From NCBI GenBank assembly GCA_036362985.1, contig JAYGXS010000005.1, positions 26,941,969 through 27,005,968 on the forward strand: a stretch of DNA of 64,000 nucleotides, read 5' to 3'. Position numbers and translations under genes: made by a program. The notes beneath the pieces are model-generated. The model was not told where the DNA came from. It did not search any database and saw only the letters and a list, made by a program, of their open reading frames with translations. The stretch comes from Ligula intestinalis (lineage: Eukaryota > Platyhelminthes > Cestoda > Diphyllobothriidea > Diphyllobothriidae). Positions 39,401 to 42,676 of the stretch are shown here, piece after piece (positions within the stretch are counted from its first letter, which is position 1; each line of letters starts with the position of its first letter).

Positions 39401-41700
39401 GGAAGAATGGAGAGAAGAATAGGGACTAGAGCGTACAGGGTCACAGATTTTCAAGAGCATGGGGCGGCGACACTAAAAAGGAATGCAAAAGGCTTACTGA
39501 AAGAATGAATTTATCAGGAACCTCCGACCAACAGAAGGATGGTGGCGATGAGCTGTCTGTTGAATGTTCCTTGACTTCAGACGGGGCCAGTTTGGCGAGG
39601 ATTAACAGAATATGGTGCCAAATGATCTCTTCGCACCTCTTTGAGGGTTTTCTGCAAGAGGCATCAGAATAGTTTGTACTCAGTTAAAGCCATAACTTCT
39701 ATGCTTGAAACGAAGTTTGCAGAAATATGCTTGATGAAGTTGCATAAAATAGTTGTTATAATTGCTTAATGATCTAGCTTGAAAGTTGTATACATTTTAC
39801 AATTTTGGATTTCGTGAACTCACAGAAAAGTCTACAAATGTATTGACCACAAATATTATATCCTATTATAGTTAAAGGCAAGTAAACCTCTTATCTAAAA
39901 CTATTATTTCACGGGATCAGGATGCCATGTTGGTTGAGGTGGGCGGTAGGGAAAAATGTGACTGTGAACATGTCAAATAAGCTTTCATTTATACTTTTCT
40001 GATGTGAGAAAGGATTTGCCTTACTACGGCCTTAAGGTAAGCAAATTATTGGTTAGAGGAAAAATCACCACTTGATAAGTTAACCTACGAGAAAGTCGAA
40101 ACTAATTTGATTAGTGCTGTAGCTCCATCTGCTGCTAGGAATTCGACGAGAAATTCTTCACAGCTCACAAACTTCGACAGTTCCTCCAAATGAAGTAAAT
40201 CAGATGGGTCTACATTGTCCACTGTCGTATCAGAAAGTGAAGATATCAATGCATGCAAGCAACTGACAATTTTGGCAGCGGCCAGATCCTATTTAAGAAT
40301 AAAAATACGGTAAGAATACGTATAAAATGGAAAAAACACACTCATAGATATTTAAAAAGAAAAATATGGCAAACACAAACATTGCAAACTAAAACTAATA
40401 TTTTATTGCGACATCAAAAAATACAGATGACTTGTGTAGGAACACTGCCACACAGTTTTTGCTTGGTTGAGGTAACACTTAGCGGAGGGACCTTAGAACA
40501 GACTTAATTTACTGCTGAGTCAAGAATTAGAGTTGGATGTAAGGATAGTTATTTAGGTTACACGTGATACTTAAGGTAGGAGAAATGCTTAGTTTTAGAG
40601 TTAAGCTATGCGATCGCGAAGTGTTTGTCGTATTCCGAGTACACATGTATTCGCTCTCAAGACGAAGACTTTGGATAACAGATGGTAGGATAATATGGTC
40701 AAGAGTCTATGATCCAATACACTTCCTCGCGCTGCTAGTTCTTATAAATTTAACATAGGAAAGCCAGTATTTTCACAGGCTTCAAACGTCTCCCCAACAA
40801 TATTTCACCACTACGGCCACCACGAAGACAATTGACATGCGCATATATAAAAGACCGCTTCGGTGCACAGTTCATAGCACTTTATATGAATATCTTAACT
40901 GGTGGGGAAAAGAAAACCTGCATTTGCTTAGGACTGTATCCTAGTAAAAAAAAACAACTTAATATTCGTAAAGCACAACACTTGCGAAAGCCGACATTGC
41001 ATGCCAATTTTCTCATAAAACAAGAAAACATGCTAAATGTTTCGCGAGTGTGTAGCTTTAGCGTATTCCATAGAGCCTACTTAATTGTTTGCGTGTGAAT
41101 ATTCAAGGAAACGCGAGACAGTGAGCTGTCATTAAAGGTTCAGTATGACCCATTAGTAATTGCAGATCATTTATGCTAGTAAGTGGCGGGCTGTAAAATA
41201 AACAAGAAGACAGGTTCTATCAATACTGACCCACTAGTGGTGTAATTTTAACCATCAACTTAACAGCAAAACAAGTAATTAGAGACATTTTGAGGCTCTC
41301 ATACATATGCAAATGTAACATCGAACTATCAAAACAATGGCCGGTTAAAATCAAAACAGAGGAGAATGAAAAGCACATTATTAGATAAAAATTTAAGCCT
41401 TCAATTCGCACGAAAAATAAAAATATGGATCGCATCAGGCAGTGAAATGCATGAACAAAACAGATATATCCTTTTTACTGGTATCTTACGGGTGTTGGTA
41501 CAATTGCCATGTAGCACCTGTTCTCAAAATTAACGTTCTATGGGTAAACTAATCAAATAACGTTCGGGTACCTCGTCGCTGACATAGGCAACTAAACTGT
41601 CATCGATATCGAATAGTCCCAGGCGCGAACTTTTTAAGCAGCCTGGACTAACATTAAAGGCCTGTCCGATCCGCTGTAAAAGTGCCCCAGCAGAATCGCT
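3294..41700 (-). CDS. ELMO/CED-12 family protein, gene model of 17 exons (5' end not found)
   Basis: ELMO proteins bind DOCK180/CED-5 and help activate Rac during engulfment and cell migration; they act in the cytoplasm and at the membrane. Seventeen minus-strand exon calls follow vertebrate ELMO1 in order: RBD-like N-terminus, armadillo-like repeats, ELMO domain, PH domain, C-terminal helix and proline-rich tail. Each exon in the last fifteen has an AG acceptor after a pyrimidine tract and a GT donor (terminal exon: acceptor only), and all fourteen junctions keep frame. These exons total 2349 nt (782 aa plus stop). With the two tentative N-terminal exons the protein would be about 855 aa, longer than the usual 720-730 aa, mainly from insertions in the exons at 28.3-28.6 and 25.8-26.0 kb. 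The initiator methionine lies upstream and was not found. Introns are packed with retroelements. The assignment rests on recalled family patterns, not on a search. Confidence 0.88.
3540..3701 (-). CDS. ELMO PH-domain exon 3
   Basis: Acceptor TTTTGTCACCCTAG, donor GTAAGA, 162 nt, 54 codons. VTLTAPTELLYTCWLDGLD is very close to the NFIAPDKHEYCIWTDGLN end of the ELMO1 PH domain. Confidence 0.9.
3984..4066 (-). CDS. ELMO PH-domain exon 2
   Basis: Acceptor TGCCCTCATTTAG, donor GTAATG, 83 nt. The leading TA joins the T of the previous exon (Leu). HGGYKLQLKEL and LALKLQFGSQFL fit the loop and strand before the ADIKAVVTG segment of ELMO1. The acceptor was chosen because an earlier AG (near 4121) would create a stop. 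Confidence 0.75.
4870..5225 (+). repeat. Interspersed repeat X, copy 1
   Basis: It shares with 33150-33530 the order GTCCCCAAG, GAAGAACACAAC-like, CAGAAGTCTTT, TTTAAATTATTGATTGA, GGCGGATCGATAGCCT and a GCCTGCTGGCTGC-rich end. A reverse partial copy is at 25080-25270. There is no open frame and I do not recognise the family; length is about 360-380 bp. Confidence 0.65.
5326..6118 (-). mobile_element. Penelope-like element remnant with about 245-bp inverted arms
   Basis: The minus-strand frame 5684-5944 reads GHEFIFAATRIIVHAGSKTG and then ELIEAWFTD, the end of a PLE GIY-YIG domain. The left arm (5326-5570) and right arm (5868-6118) are inverted copies of each other, including part of the coding segment (KIGVLGGDIY-like). 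Each arm holds a hammerhead-like motif with stem II GGACTC/GAGTCC (left) or AAACTC/GAGTCC (right), GAAA and a 3-bp TCT/AGA stem I. The element lies inside an ELMO PH-domain intron. Confidence 0.75.
5628..5680 (+). repeat. G-rich imperfect tandem repeat
   Basis: Two and a half copies of a unit GAGGGGGGGAGAAGGGGAGG sit between the arms of the PLE at 5.3-6.1 kb. This is low complexity and could form G-quadruplexes. Confidence 0.6.
6341..6374 (-). ncRNA. Hammerhead-like motif, degenerate
   Basis: On the minus strand CTGGTGA (6374-6368) and GAAACGTC (6348-6341) flank a 19-nt spacer, followed by AAGCCAGTAAAC as in the copy at 26.45 kb. The core departs at one position (A6 to G), and stems I and II are weak. 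It is probably a decayed PLE terminus. Confidence 0.35.
6505..6588 (-). CDS. ELMO PH-domain exon 1
   Basis: Acceptor TATGTTCTTGCAG, donor GTAAGT, 84 nt. LKVSLSPDHKCFLLRDG is a near match to the YCRLSPNHKVLHYGD strand pair of the ELMO1 PH domain. Confidence 0.88.
6590..7800. other. ELMO intron, AT-rich, nothing else recognised
   Basis: This is intron sequence between the exons at 6505-6588 and 7804-7919. It is AT-rich at 6.7-7.0 kb, with no reading frame or repeat I can place. Confidence 0.4.
7804..7919 (-). CDS. ELMO exon (helix before PH domain)
   Basis: Acceptor CCCGCTTCCACAG, donor GTAAGT, 116 nt. RATVSKQRLHSMVSG matches the IKQQRLNRLVEG helix of ELMO1. One leading base completes Thr from the previous exon, and one trailing G is completed by AC. 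Confidence 0.86.
8577..8795 (+). mobile_element. Penelope-like element fragment (end of GIY-YIG domain)
   Basis: The plus frames read GHGFDFEHAQILGQSDD and then, after a frameshift, HFDRPDAYILLREQLQLK, a pattern seen in PLE GIY-YIG C-termini (HxFxFDxAxIL, then NRHIDLPxxYxxLR). One indel separates the two parts. No reverse transcriptase is nearby. Confidence 0.6.
9148..9232 (+). repeat. Interspersed repeat copy, shared with 56755-56840
   Basis: Both sites carry GACCTCACTYTCTCCYCCACC followed within 30 bp by CGCC...AGC...CGG...TTGAGGTGGG or CTGAGGTGGG. They are about 80 bp long and in the same orientation. The family is not recognised. Confidence 0.45.
9431..9603 (-). CDS. ELMO exon (linker to PH domain)
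   Basis: Acceptor TTTTTATTGTTAG, donor GTAAGT, 173 nt. VSQITMERLTTALS aligns with VKEQVMRALTTKPS, and QLDALAAGL with SLDQFKSKL. The exon starts with a GTAAGT string, but the frame and homology place the boundary at 9603. Confidence 0.88.
10040..10560 (+). mobile_element. Penelope-like element fragment (GIY-YIG domain and 3' end)
   Basis: TGGGACAGGCTATATCGGTC encodes the GIY-YIG opening (GTGYIGHT), followed by ILTHLVDSNHRVEAFQVIYK and then, after frameshifts, remnants of LLATAEAVAIRL and CAQKNF. The 3' region carries the CCATATAAAT and GAGAATTTATCGAAA strings also present in the arms of the PLE at 19.1-20.5 kb. At least two frameshifts make it a pseudogene. Confidence 0.75.
10665..10800 (+). 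mobile_element. tRNA-derived SINE (family S1) with hammerhead-like body
   Basis: The head has a canonical pol III A box, TAGCTCAGTGG (10678-10688), and a weaker B box near CACGAGTTCTGG. The body (10734-10778) has CTGATGA (10740-10746), stem II GGCT/AGCC (10748-10751, 10756-10759), GAAA (10761-10764) and the palindrome ATGGCCAT (10764-10771). Similar copies, complete or partial, lie at 11.1, 22.4, 29.1, 29.4, 31.2, 34.0, 60.1 and 60.3 kb. Confidence 0.75.
11040..11170 (-). mobile_element. tRNA-derived SINE (family S1), reverse copy
   Basis: Read on the minus strand it has an intact B box (GGGTTCGAATC), then GACTAG, CTGATGA (11108-11102), stem II GGCT/AGCC with an AACA loop, GAAA (11087-11084) and CCGGTC (11075-11070). 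It lies about 250 bp from the forward copy at 10.7 kb, in head-facing orientation. Confidence 0.75.
11390..12098 (+). pseudogene. Jockey-like LINE reverse transcriptase, 5'-truncated
   Basis: The open frame starts abruptly after a stop at 11390 and encodes the fingers and palm: IDLSRAFDCVRHDQLL, then VPQGSVLSPTLFNIYM and the catalytic SYADDITFF motif, all intact. The endonuclease and N-terminal RT are missing. Near 12100 a small deletion shifts the frame; the next part continues in the entry that follows. GC content is higher than in the surrounding introns, as in the related fragment at 22.9 kb. Confidence 0.88.
12103..12786 (+). pseudogene. Jockey-like LINE, C-terminal part with zinc-knuckle-like motif
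   Basis: This continues the previous entry in another frame (QNAALRTITGCYKMSPIDHL, then LPRVTRCTLAQLRSGYC). It ends with the Cys/His motif CPDCGVSPHDCRHLFAC and LWLKPVEVAAFLRLP, typical of Jockey/R1-type C-termini. The stop at 12784 is followed by CCAACTATGG, which may mark the 3' end. Confidence 0.88.
12815..13400 (+). pseudogene. RTE-like LINE fragment (RT thumb region)
   Basis: It opens with IVGLTISIGKTK (post-palm strand), then a CFCYLGSNG-like motif, AKARNTFRVQARTLWS, VYACETRLV and LKVFDYWRLRRI. Several stops follow, and a weak LRHVLRKPS matches the RLRWFGHVLR signature of the other RTE copies. It starts only about 30 bp after the Jockey-like element. Confidence 0.75.
13600..13826 (-). 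CDS. ELMO domain exon 2, with poly-Gln tract
   Basis: Acceptor TTGCTCATTTTAG, donor GTACTA, 227 nt. FFSSVDRIESSFMDLF followed by FRTFCDTW parallels MFFTHDRSFEEFFCI and LLNKTWKEM of ELMO1. Seven consecutive glutamines after PPPLP form an insertion. The GTACTA donor is atypical, but the next exon continues exactly in frame. Confidence 0.87.
13960..15070. other. ELMO intron, no recognised element
   Basis: AT-rich intron sequence between the exons at 13.6-13.8 and 16.4-16.7 kb, upstream of a PLE. The only longer frame (14058-14249) shows no recognisable motif. Confidence 0.35.
15075..15790 (+). mobile_element. Penelope-like element with in-frame 111-bp tandem duplication
   Basis: The left side (15090-15140) is an inverted PLE terminus (ATTCGCCTGACGTTTCGAAA). 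The frame from 15295 reads TQTAEHVAAVRRNEVNS, then AHSTRHGNTFKVDESKM, repeats as AYSTRPGHTFKFDESKM, and ends LLESWFTGPQSINKC. The repeated units are 15345-15449 and 15456-15560, period exactly 111 bp (37 codons). Upstream, the CRCRQSNYV opening is in another frame. The right inverted terminus is missing; an RTE-like fragment follows. Confidence 0.8.
15885..16335 (+). pseudogene. RTE-like LINE 3' end
   Basis: Frame 1 reads MKAFDHRCLRTVLRVKYTDF, then IPRISQAIEERRLRWFGH, the C-terminal signature of RTE-like elements in this window. Frameshifts follow near 16070. It ends with a short tandem tail AAGTAAGTAAGTA, as RTE elements often do. Confidence 0.8.
16454..16688 (-). CDS. ELMO domain exon 1
   Basis: Acceptor CTTTTTGCCCTAG, donor GTAAGC, 235 nt. 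It begins DPSTPLADFQEPLGSL, comparable to NPAMDFTQTPPGMLAL at the start of the ELMO domain core, and ends with ATKRVTHIICHLFGLL, comparable to SSIELTKMLCEIL. A second AG (GATTTTCAG) inside could be a cryptic acceptor. It leaves one base (C), completed by CC of the next exon. Confidence 0.88.
17560..18260 (+). pseudogene. RTE-like LINE fragment
   Basis: It shares with 38.2-38.9 kb the strings TGCTGAATCCCTGCCCAAGA and GAGGTCGCTGCCGAATGG. The protein parts are LLYGCECWAMRVEDERQLKV and TDFVSNETVRSRCD. A deletion removes the segment before LLYGCE relative to the 38 kb copy, and the frame breaks after KDD. The 3' end CATGATCGCAGCCGCAACAA matches the other copy. Confidence 0.8.
18630..18830 (+). mobile_element. 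Penelope-like element fragment (GIY-YIG domain end)
   Basis: The plus frames read AHLVGSGHRVDVNQAFRVL, then after stops and frameshifts remnants of VTAEAVAIRF and LCAQKAFLAALGLPWP. This is the same segment order as in the PLE at 19.3-19.6 kb, in the opposite orientation. Confidence 0.65.
19077..20547 (-). mobile_element. Penelope-like element, RT palm to GIY-YIG, with 124-bp inverted termini
   Basis: The minus frames encode PLE RT (GVAMGSPLVPLLANIFMGKL, then HYGRYVEDIFAIP) through LPFLDVLLSRR and TNFHSFVP, then after a frameshift near 19835 the linker and GIY-YIG domain (CSYGAGYIGRTSRRLSKRVQ, ILAHMVDSGHYV, LLATAEATAIRLMKPVL). The catalytic YVDD is YVED here, and an in-frame TGA lies upstream near 20372. 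Inverted arms 19077-19200 and 20424-20547 border the element and share CAATCAATTA, ATAAATTCTCTTCGG and AGTTGGCGAGCATACGTATA. Total length is about 1.47 kb; the 5' half of RT is absent. Confidence 0.88.
20560..21980. other. ELMO intron, AT-rich; one weak hammerhead-like motif at 20611
   Basis: No coding or repeat match was seen. At 20611-20636 CCGATGA, a short hairpin, GAAA and the palindrome AACGTT followed by C resemble the hammerhead layout with one core change (U4 to C). Confidence 0.35.
21985..22098 (-). CDS. ELMO exon (end of armadillo-like region)
   Basis: Acceptor CTCTTTGTAG, donor GTAAGT, 114 nt, 38 codons. SLVFLEDLHELVYG resembles DIIFELRRIAFDA, and DTQKTDIYERFGF resembles the SMYTRDYKKLGF signature just before the ELMO domain. 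A 10-N scaffold gap (22715-22724) lies in the upstream intron. Confidence 0.85.
22205..22335 (-). mobile_element. SINE S1, 3' part, reverse
   Basis: Read on the minus strand it contains AGGCAGGCAATACTATCTGC, CGCTACGGTTGCTGTCAGG and TGATGAACGTTGATC-like strings, the 3' module of the S1 SINE (compare 60390-60490). Confidence 0.6.
22370..22540 (+). mobile_element. tRNA-derived SINE (family S1)
   Basis: The tRNA-like head has GAGTTCAAGCCTC as B box. The body has a perfect 6-bp stem I, GACTGG (22454-22459) with CCAGTC (22493-22498). The hammerhead core between them is decayed (CTGAAAT, GGAA). It ends with the TTGCCAGCAATATTATCTG module. Confidence 0.7.
22668..22771. other. Scaffold gap with duplicated flanks
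   Basis: Ten N at 22715-22724. The 47 bp before the gap (22668-22714) are identical to the 47 bp after it (22725-22771). This looks like two contig ends that overlap but were not merged; the true locus probably has one copy and no gap. Confidence 0.85.
22925..23245 (+). pseudogene. Jockey-like LINE, C-terminal fragment
   Basis: A second copy of the 3' coding end seen at 12.45-12.79 kb: LLRKYQHRLDPSIPDCGVSP, HHLFACSSRPG, FWLKPAKVAAFLRLP. Four residues of the Cys motif are deleted (CCPDCGVS reduced to CGVS), and a stop falls near 22995. It is 5'-truncated. Confidence 0.85.
23460..24100. other. No recognised feature
   Basis: Intronic, moderately GC-rich at 23.6-23.9 kb. Minus-strand frames exist but carry no motif I recognise and no convincing exon boundaries. 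Confidence 0.35.
24125..24405 (-). mobile_element. Penelope-like element fragment (GIY-YIG domain end)
   Basis: The minus frame reads TTVAHLMGAGYIFKLDGVEI then LSRGDNC, a PLE GIY-YIG C-terminal pattern, and after a stop continues with LGLFVHRTVNCCFRQPSPLT in another frame. It is degenerate. Confidence 0.6.
24713..24757 (+). repeat. Poly-C tract
   Basis: About 45 nt of nearly uninterrupted C. Length is likely variable and prone to sequencing error. It abuts the PLE RT fragment on the minus strand. Smaller G runs lie at 26025-26042 and 37254-37268. Confidence 0.8.
24780..24975 (-). pseudogene. Penelope-like reverse transcriptase fragment (palm)
   Basis: GTFVATERNYVLDFKEHLNA, then NTKQLAFLDVLVCRK, corresponds to the PLE RT region just after the YVDD box. 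The catalytic box itself has decayed (CVHGTFV in place of YVDDTFV). Confidence 0.7.
25080..25270 (-). repeat. Interspersed repeat X, copy 3 (partial, reverse)
   Basis: On the minus strand it has GATTGGCTGAGAC, AAATTTTGAATTATCGATTGA and CTGTAGGCCGATCGATAGCC, in the same order as copies 1 and 2. Confidence 0.55.
25788..26003 (-). CDS. ELMO exon (Ser-rich insertion plus helix)
   Basis: Acceptor TTTGCCAG, donor GTGAGT, 216 nt, 72 codons, phase 0 to 0. The first 40 residues are Ser/Pro-rich without a counterpart in ELMO1. The rest, ELLTLQDFILLPLKDLLSR, matches HQLYVLQVLTFNLLEDR of ELMO1. It bridges the flanking exons exactly. Confidence 0.8.
26451..26484 (-). ncRNA. Hammerhead-like motif (PLE-terminus type)
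   Basis: On the minus strand CTGATGA (26484-26478) is followed by a hairpin-like TGTGTTCTATCGAGACTCT, GAAA and GTC, then AGGCCAGTAAAC. The core is intact, but the C of the GAAAC helix III is missing and stem I is weak. The same AGGCCAGTAAAC-type tail is at 6.34 kb. Confidence 0.45.
26640..27180 (+). pseudogene. CR1-like LINE family A, 3' coding end
   Basis: KIESVQHFFTKRVVPSERRN, FRRLQKGLFLLFKLLNGR, STIRQLEHSRRA and IKIWNKLPRSIKTHQTYPLF match the copies at 44.6-45.0 kb (minus) and 49.5-49.9 kb. One stop occurs after the CQRR segment. The 5' part is missing. Confidence 0.88.
27350..28260. other. ELMO intron, no recognised element
   Basis: AT-rich intron next to the 28.27-28.55 kb exon. Short frames only. 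Confidence 0.35.
28266..28551 (-). CDS. ELMO exon (armadillo-like region with insertion)
   Basis: Acceptor ATTTCCAG, donor GTAATA, 286 nt. Its second half (LENLLLTLLRQMAECIE, then LNDLIRADVICSIVE) fits the ELMO1 helices AVINALFLKAPDE and ILAQKQLRSIILTHV. The first half (about residues 9-50) is Ser/Thr/Ala-rich and looks like an insertion between helices. It ends in phase 0. Confidence 0.82.
28890..28990 (-). mobile_element. Penelope-like element terminus
   Basis: GCGAACATCCGTGTCCCAGG, then GACTCGATCGCTGGGACAAT and TTATTCGCCTGACG, matches the left arm of the PLE at 1.75-2.29 kb. The sequence past CTGACG is truncated. Confidence 0.7.
29035..29205 (-). mobile_element. tRNA-derived SINE (family S1), reverse
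   Basis: Read on the minus strand: GGTCCAACGGTTAGAACTC (head), CAAGTTCGAGTTTTGG (B box), then GATCGG, CTGGCGA, TGGCT/AACCA, GAAA and CCAGTT. The hammerhead body is partly decayed. Confidence 0.65.
29235..29640 (+). mobile_element. SINE S1 copies in tandem (3' module, then a fuller copy)
   Basis: The module GACTACTAGCCGCTACGGCT ... GAGAAATGAGATCGAAAG appears at 29240-29345 and again, diverged, at 29525-29640. Between them lies a head (GGTTAGAGCTTTCGCGGG) and a body with CTGACAA, CAGCTAATTAGCC and GAAATGGCCA. Confidence 0.6.
30040..30805 (-). mobile_element. Penelope-like element remnant with about 235-250-bp inverted arms
   Basis: The minus frame encodes a GIY-YIG-type domain: KIPCGGCDNI, CSQTGRSVSTRIHEHELTVR, GHTFARDKTHMIGVCPSKN, then EFFEADDLWINRHVEFDGT. 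The left arm (30040-30275) and right arm (30553-30805) are inverted copies (shared GTGAATTTTCGAGTTTGG and TCGTGCGGCCTCTG). Two in-frame stops disrupt the N-terminal part. Confidence 0.78.
31200..31400 (+). mobile_element. tRNA-derived SINE (family S1)
   Basis: A clear B box, GGGTTCGAGCCTC, and an A-box-like AGTGGTTAGAACG. The body has GACTGG (31281-31286), CTTATGA, a CGATT/AGTCA stem, GAAA and CAGTC. The 3' part has CCTTTGTCTTTGTCGGCAA. Confidence 0.7.
31583..32340 (+). mobile_element. Penelope-like element, intact-frame GIY-YIG domain and 3' terminus
   Basis: A single open frame reads PLPRQEAVGVVYRICCSCGQ, STYVGETGRLLQTRMAEHAA, RGDNRMSRELLESWF and on to 32149. The GIY-YIG order (VVYRI, YVGETGR, RMAEH) is uninterrupted, unlike most copies here. 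The 3' end at 32255-32340 carries the hammerhead-like motif with a perfect stem II (32265-32270 with 32277-32282), GAAACGTC and the GGTGATCGCATCCTCTTCTT tail. RT is absent. Confidence 0.85.
32510..32620 (+). mobile_element. Penelope-like element 3' terminus, solitary
   Basis: CTGACTATGTCTCCGATTAC, GAATCCGCGACGGATC, CCAAACGTCAACTAGTAAAA and GCGATCGAATCGTCTTCTTC correspond to the PLE 3' end (compare 2165-2285 and 37010-37090). No coding part precedes it. It joins directly to a LINE fragment. Confidence 0.65.
32615..33130 (+). pseudogene. CR1-like LINE fragment (RT fingers)
   Basis: IFNLSYKDSEIPENWRSVRI and FALLKLVE match the RT region with IFNLSL..G..P..WK.A.V and FKLVE. After a frameshift, PNVVHSYLRDLGKDCRACAC then FPDYST corresponds to the AFLDYSTAF strand. 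The catalytic box is not here but in the fragment at 33.54 kb. Confidence 0.7.
33150..33530 (+). repeat. Interspersed repeat X, copy 2
   Basis: It matches 4870-5225 (see there). It interrupts a CR1-like LINE, between the RT fingers (32.6-33.1 kb) and the palm (33.54 kb), so it probably inserted into that element. Confidence 0.65.
33541..33760 (+). pseudogene. CR1-like LINE fragment (RT palm)
   Basis: FFVKYTDNMVVGHPF is the RT box C region with YADD changed to YTDN, followed by GVDRLSANYILLNKQKSV. It probably continues the fragment at 32.6-33.1 kb. The altered catalytic aspartate predicts an inactive enzyme. Confidence 0.65.
33945..34100 (-). mobile_element. tRNA-derived SINE (family S1), reverse
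   Basis: On the minus strand: AAGTGG, CTGACGA (intact core), CGGCT with an AATA loop and AGTTA, AAAA, TAGACATT, CCAGTC, then TCCCTTCTCTTTTCTGGCAA. The tRNA head is largely lost. Confidence 0.6.
34400..34980. other. ELMO intron, nothing recognised
   Basis: No frame, repeat or splice-flanked exon was recognised here. Confidence 0.35.
34985..35122 (+). mobile_element. SINE S1, 3' module
   Basis: TATTGCCGGCAATGCTATCT, ACTACTAGCCGTTACGGCTG and GGTCGGTGAACGTTCATC match the 3' module of S1 at 29.5 and 60.4 kb. Confidence 0.65.
35306..35371 (-). CDS. ELMO exon, short (armadillo-like region)
   Basis: Acceptor CTCTGCTTGCAG, donor GTAAGT, 66 nt, 21 whole codons (PEKITVIVNNHGGEFVYRLL and one more). 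It corresponds to the VAQEITIGQLIPHL segment of ELMO1. Both flanking phases fit. Confidence 0.8.
35825..36520. repeat. Inverted plus partial direct triplication of a coding-like segment
   Basis: A unit reading DLKYTDI, REQKLISQEIKKLNFQN, INQKAD, SWGTH occurs on the minus strand (about 35835-36046) and again on the plus strand (36227-36493). A third, partial plus copy (36065-36190) covers only the end of the unit (GGGGACCCAC ... AAGCAGCGGCAGAATAC). The plus copies both end ATGGTAAGTT, a donor-like string, and the full copy is preceded by TTCTGTCGGCAG, acceptor-like. The protein family is not recognised. It lies in an ELMO intron. Confidence 0.6.
36690..37095 (+). mobile_element. Penelope-like element fragment (GIY-YIG) with hammerhead-like 3' end
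   Basis: ALPRQVTSGVVYRI, a stop, then CGQSKYVRETGRLLKTQIAE and AHSTRLGYKIKFDEAK parallels the intact copy at 31.6 kb. The 3' end (37025-37058) has CTGAGGA, stem II GAATCC/GGGTTC with an ACGAC loop, then AAAACGTC (G12 to A). Coding truncates after DEAK. Confidence 0.78.
37491..37573 (-). CDS. ELMO exon (armadillo-like region)
   Basis: Acceptor TTTATTTGCCAG, donor GTAAGT, 83 nt. CDWQLMRLGLTVLRCILAH matches the leucine spacing of ELMO1 IDISILQRSLAILESMVLN. It ends with CG, completed by T of the next exon to give Arg. Confidence 0.85.
37755..38970 (+). pseudogene. RTE-like LINE, RT palm to 3' end
   Basis: It starts with SVDQIFTLRRILKFRHSYQ, then FVEFTAAFDSAIV and IRKGCVPSPILFNYAIDWVL. The catalytic box is DYANDIVLL (YADD changed to YAND), then LLPNGQSKDDIVARIDAAR, RNIYISTRVRVYCASVWSIL and RRLRWFGHVLRHQPQELSV. 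Several frameshifts and stops are present. It is the longest RTE-like copy here and ends near CATGATCGCAGCCACAACAA. Confidence 0.85.
39498..39651 (-). CDS. ELMO exon (armadillo-like region)
   Basis: Acceptor TCTTGCAG, donor GTAAGC, 154 nt (one leading base plus 51 codons). The end of the exon, CWSEVPDKFILS, aligns with SWDTFSVAFIKKI of ELMO1. It contains a Ser/Pro-rich stretch (TDSSSPPS) not expected in the vertebrate protein, probably a loop insertion. Confidence 0.82.
40089..40288 (-). CDS. ELMO exon (start of armadillo-like region)
   Basis: Acceptor TTCTTAAATAG, 200 nt, donor GTAGGT. The segment LSKFVSCEEFLVEFL followed by ATALIKLV parallels the ELMO motif LASLSRDVTFAQEFI with ISLLTQMV. 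It starts in phase 0 and leaves two bases, which join the single leading base of the next exon as TCA. An alternative acceptor GTCAG about 20 nt further in would shorten it. Confidence 0.8.
40564..40655 (-). CDS. ELMO exon, tentative
   Basis: A short open stretch reads SEYMCTRNTT and then HSLTLKLSISP, resembling the ELMO N-terminal strand that ends in ILRLTTSP. The acceptor is CGTCTTGAG. The donor is unclear: GTGTAA at 40563 leaves phase 2, which fits only if the next exon uses a later acceptor near 40266. Boundaries are approximate. Confidence 0.4.
41572..41700 (-). CDS. ELMO exon (N-terminal RBD-like region)
   Basis: Acceptor TATCTGTAG precedes 43 codons that run to a GTACCC donor. The residues SDSAGALLQRIGQAF and the following GLFDIDDSLVAYVSD match the spacing of the ELMO N-terminal domain (LSAIIKEVCDGW then an FALQHADSSNFYI-like strand). 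Phase is 0 at both ends. The upstream start exon was not located. The GTACCC donor is weak, so the 3' boundary could shift. Confidence 0.6.
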
Positions 41701-41704
41701 CTAC

Positions 41705-42420
41705 AGATAATATATGGAAAAATGAAGTATACATGGCCTATTTCAACTGATATTTCCCTTTCCTTATATCTAACAGTTACAGACCGCATGTGCTTAAATA
41801 GGCTAAAAAGGAATGAGGTTGGTTGAGGCCGATGAGGCGTAATTGGGAGCCAGTGAAATGACGAGCCAATTATTAGATAATTCGTTCTGTAAGGAGACAA
41901 ACCTGTCCTGTGATACAACTGAACTGACTTGGGACAACCGTTTTCTGGATCCGGTTTTTCGAGAGTTGTACAGCTTGTGTTTTCTTTGTGGTTCTTTTGT
42001 AGAATCGACTGTGACCGGCACTGTTCCATTCCCGTAGCAGCCTCCAGCTCTACATTCACTATGGTTTATTCCGCTACGATTCCGGACCCTACTGTCCGTG
42101 AGACCATACTTTAACCAATTTCCATTGCTGTACTCACGCAACCTTTATTAATCCAGGCGGTTAAGACAATAAACCCTTTTCTATATCCCTCACTACTTGA
42201 TTGATTGATTATGGACGACATATATGGGGACTTCGATGATAAGCTCCATCGTGAACTGTTCAGCCCAGATATTCCGCCTAAGGTATCCGAAGAGACCCAT
42301 ACAACAGCACCAGGACCTAGCCTGAGTTCAGAGGGTATTAAAGTCCCATCTTTGTTTTAAGGGTTGTTAAGTTAAGTTTTTAGTTTTTCAGGATAATCAT
42401 CGCGCGTTTGGGTAAGTCCT
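41705..42420. other. Flank of the first visible ELMO exon; unassigned frames
   Basis: Overlapping minus frames (41634-42141) have no recognised motif. The missing ELMO start exon should lie in this direction, but I could not identify it. Confidence 0.3.
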
Positions 42421-42430
42421 TCTATTTTCT

Positions 42431-42676
42431 CTACTCTTTTTCCATCACGTGTTCGTCGTTATCGTAGCATTTATAATAAACGTTCGTCGAATCGTTGTCT
42501 AGTCTCCGACCCACAATGAACAAATTTCCAAGGAAATCAACCTCACCCTTTGACGAGATGTATACCCTTTTAGGGAGCATATTCCAAAGAGCCTCTCCAA
42601 CAGACCCTGAGCCACTGATCCCCTTCCCGGTCAATCTAAGTTTCCCAGGACCCCCAGCTCGGACCCCATAGTTCAA
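42431..42676 (-). pseudogene. Possible LINE RT C-terminal remnant
   Basis: The minus frame has SGSGSVGEALWNMLPKRVYI then GEVDFLGNL, resembling the WNxLPxxV...FKxxL end of CR1-like LINEs. There is no other support. Confidence 0.35.
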
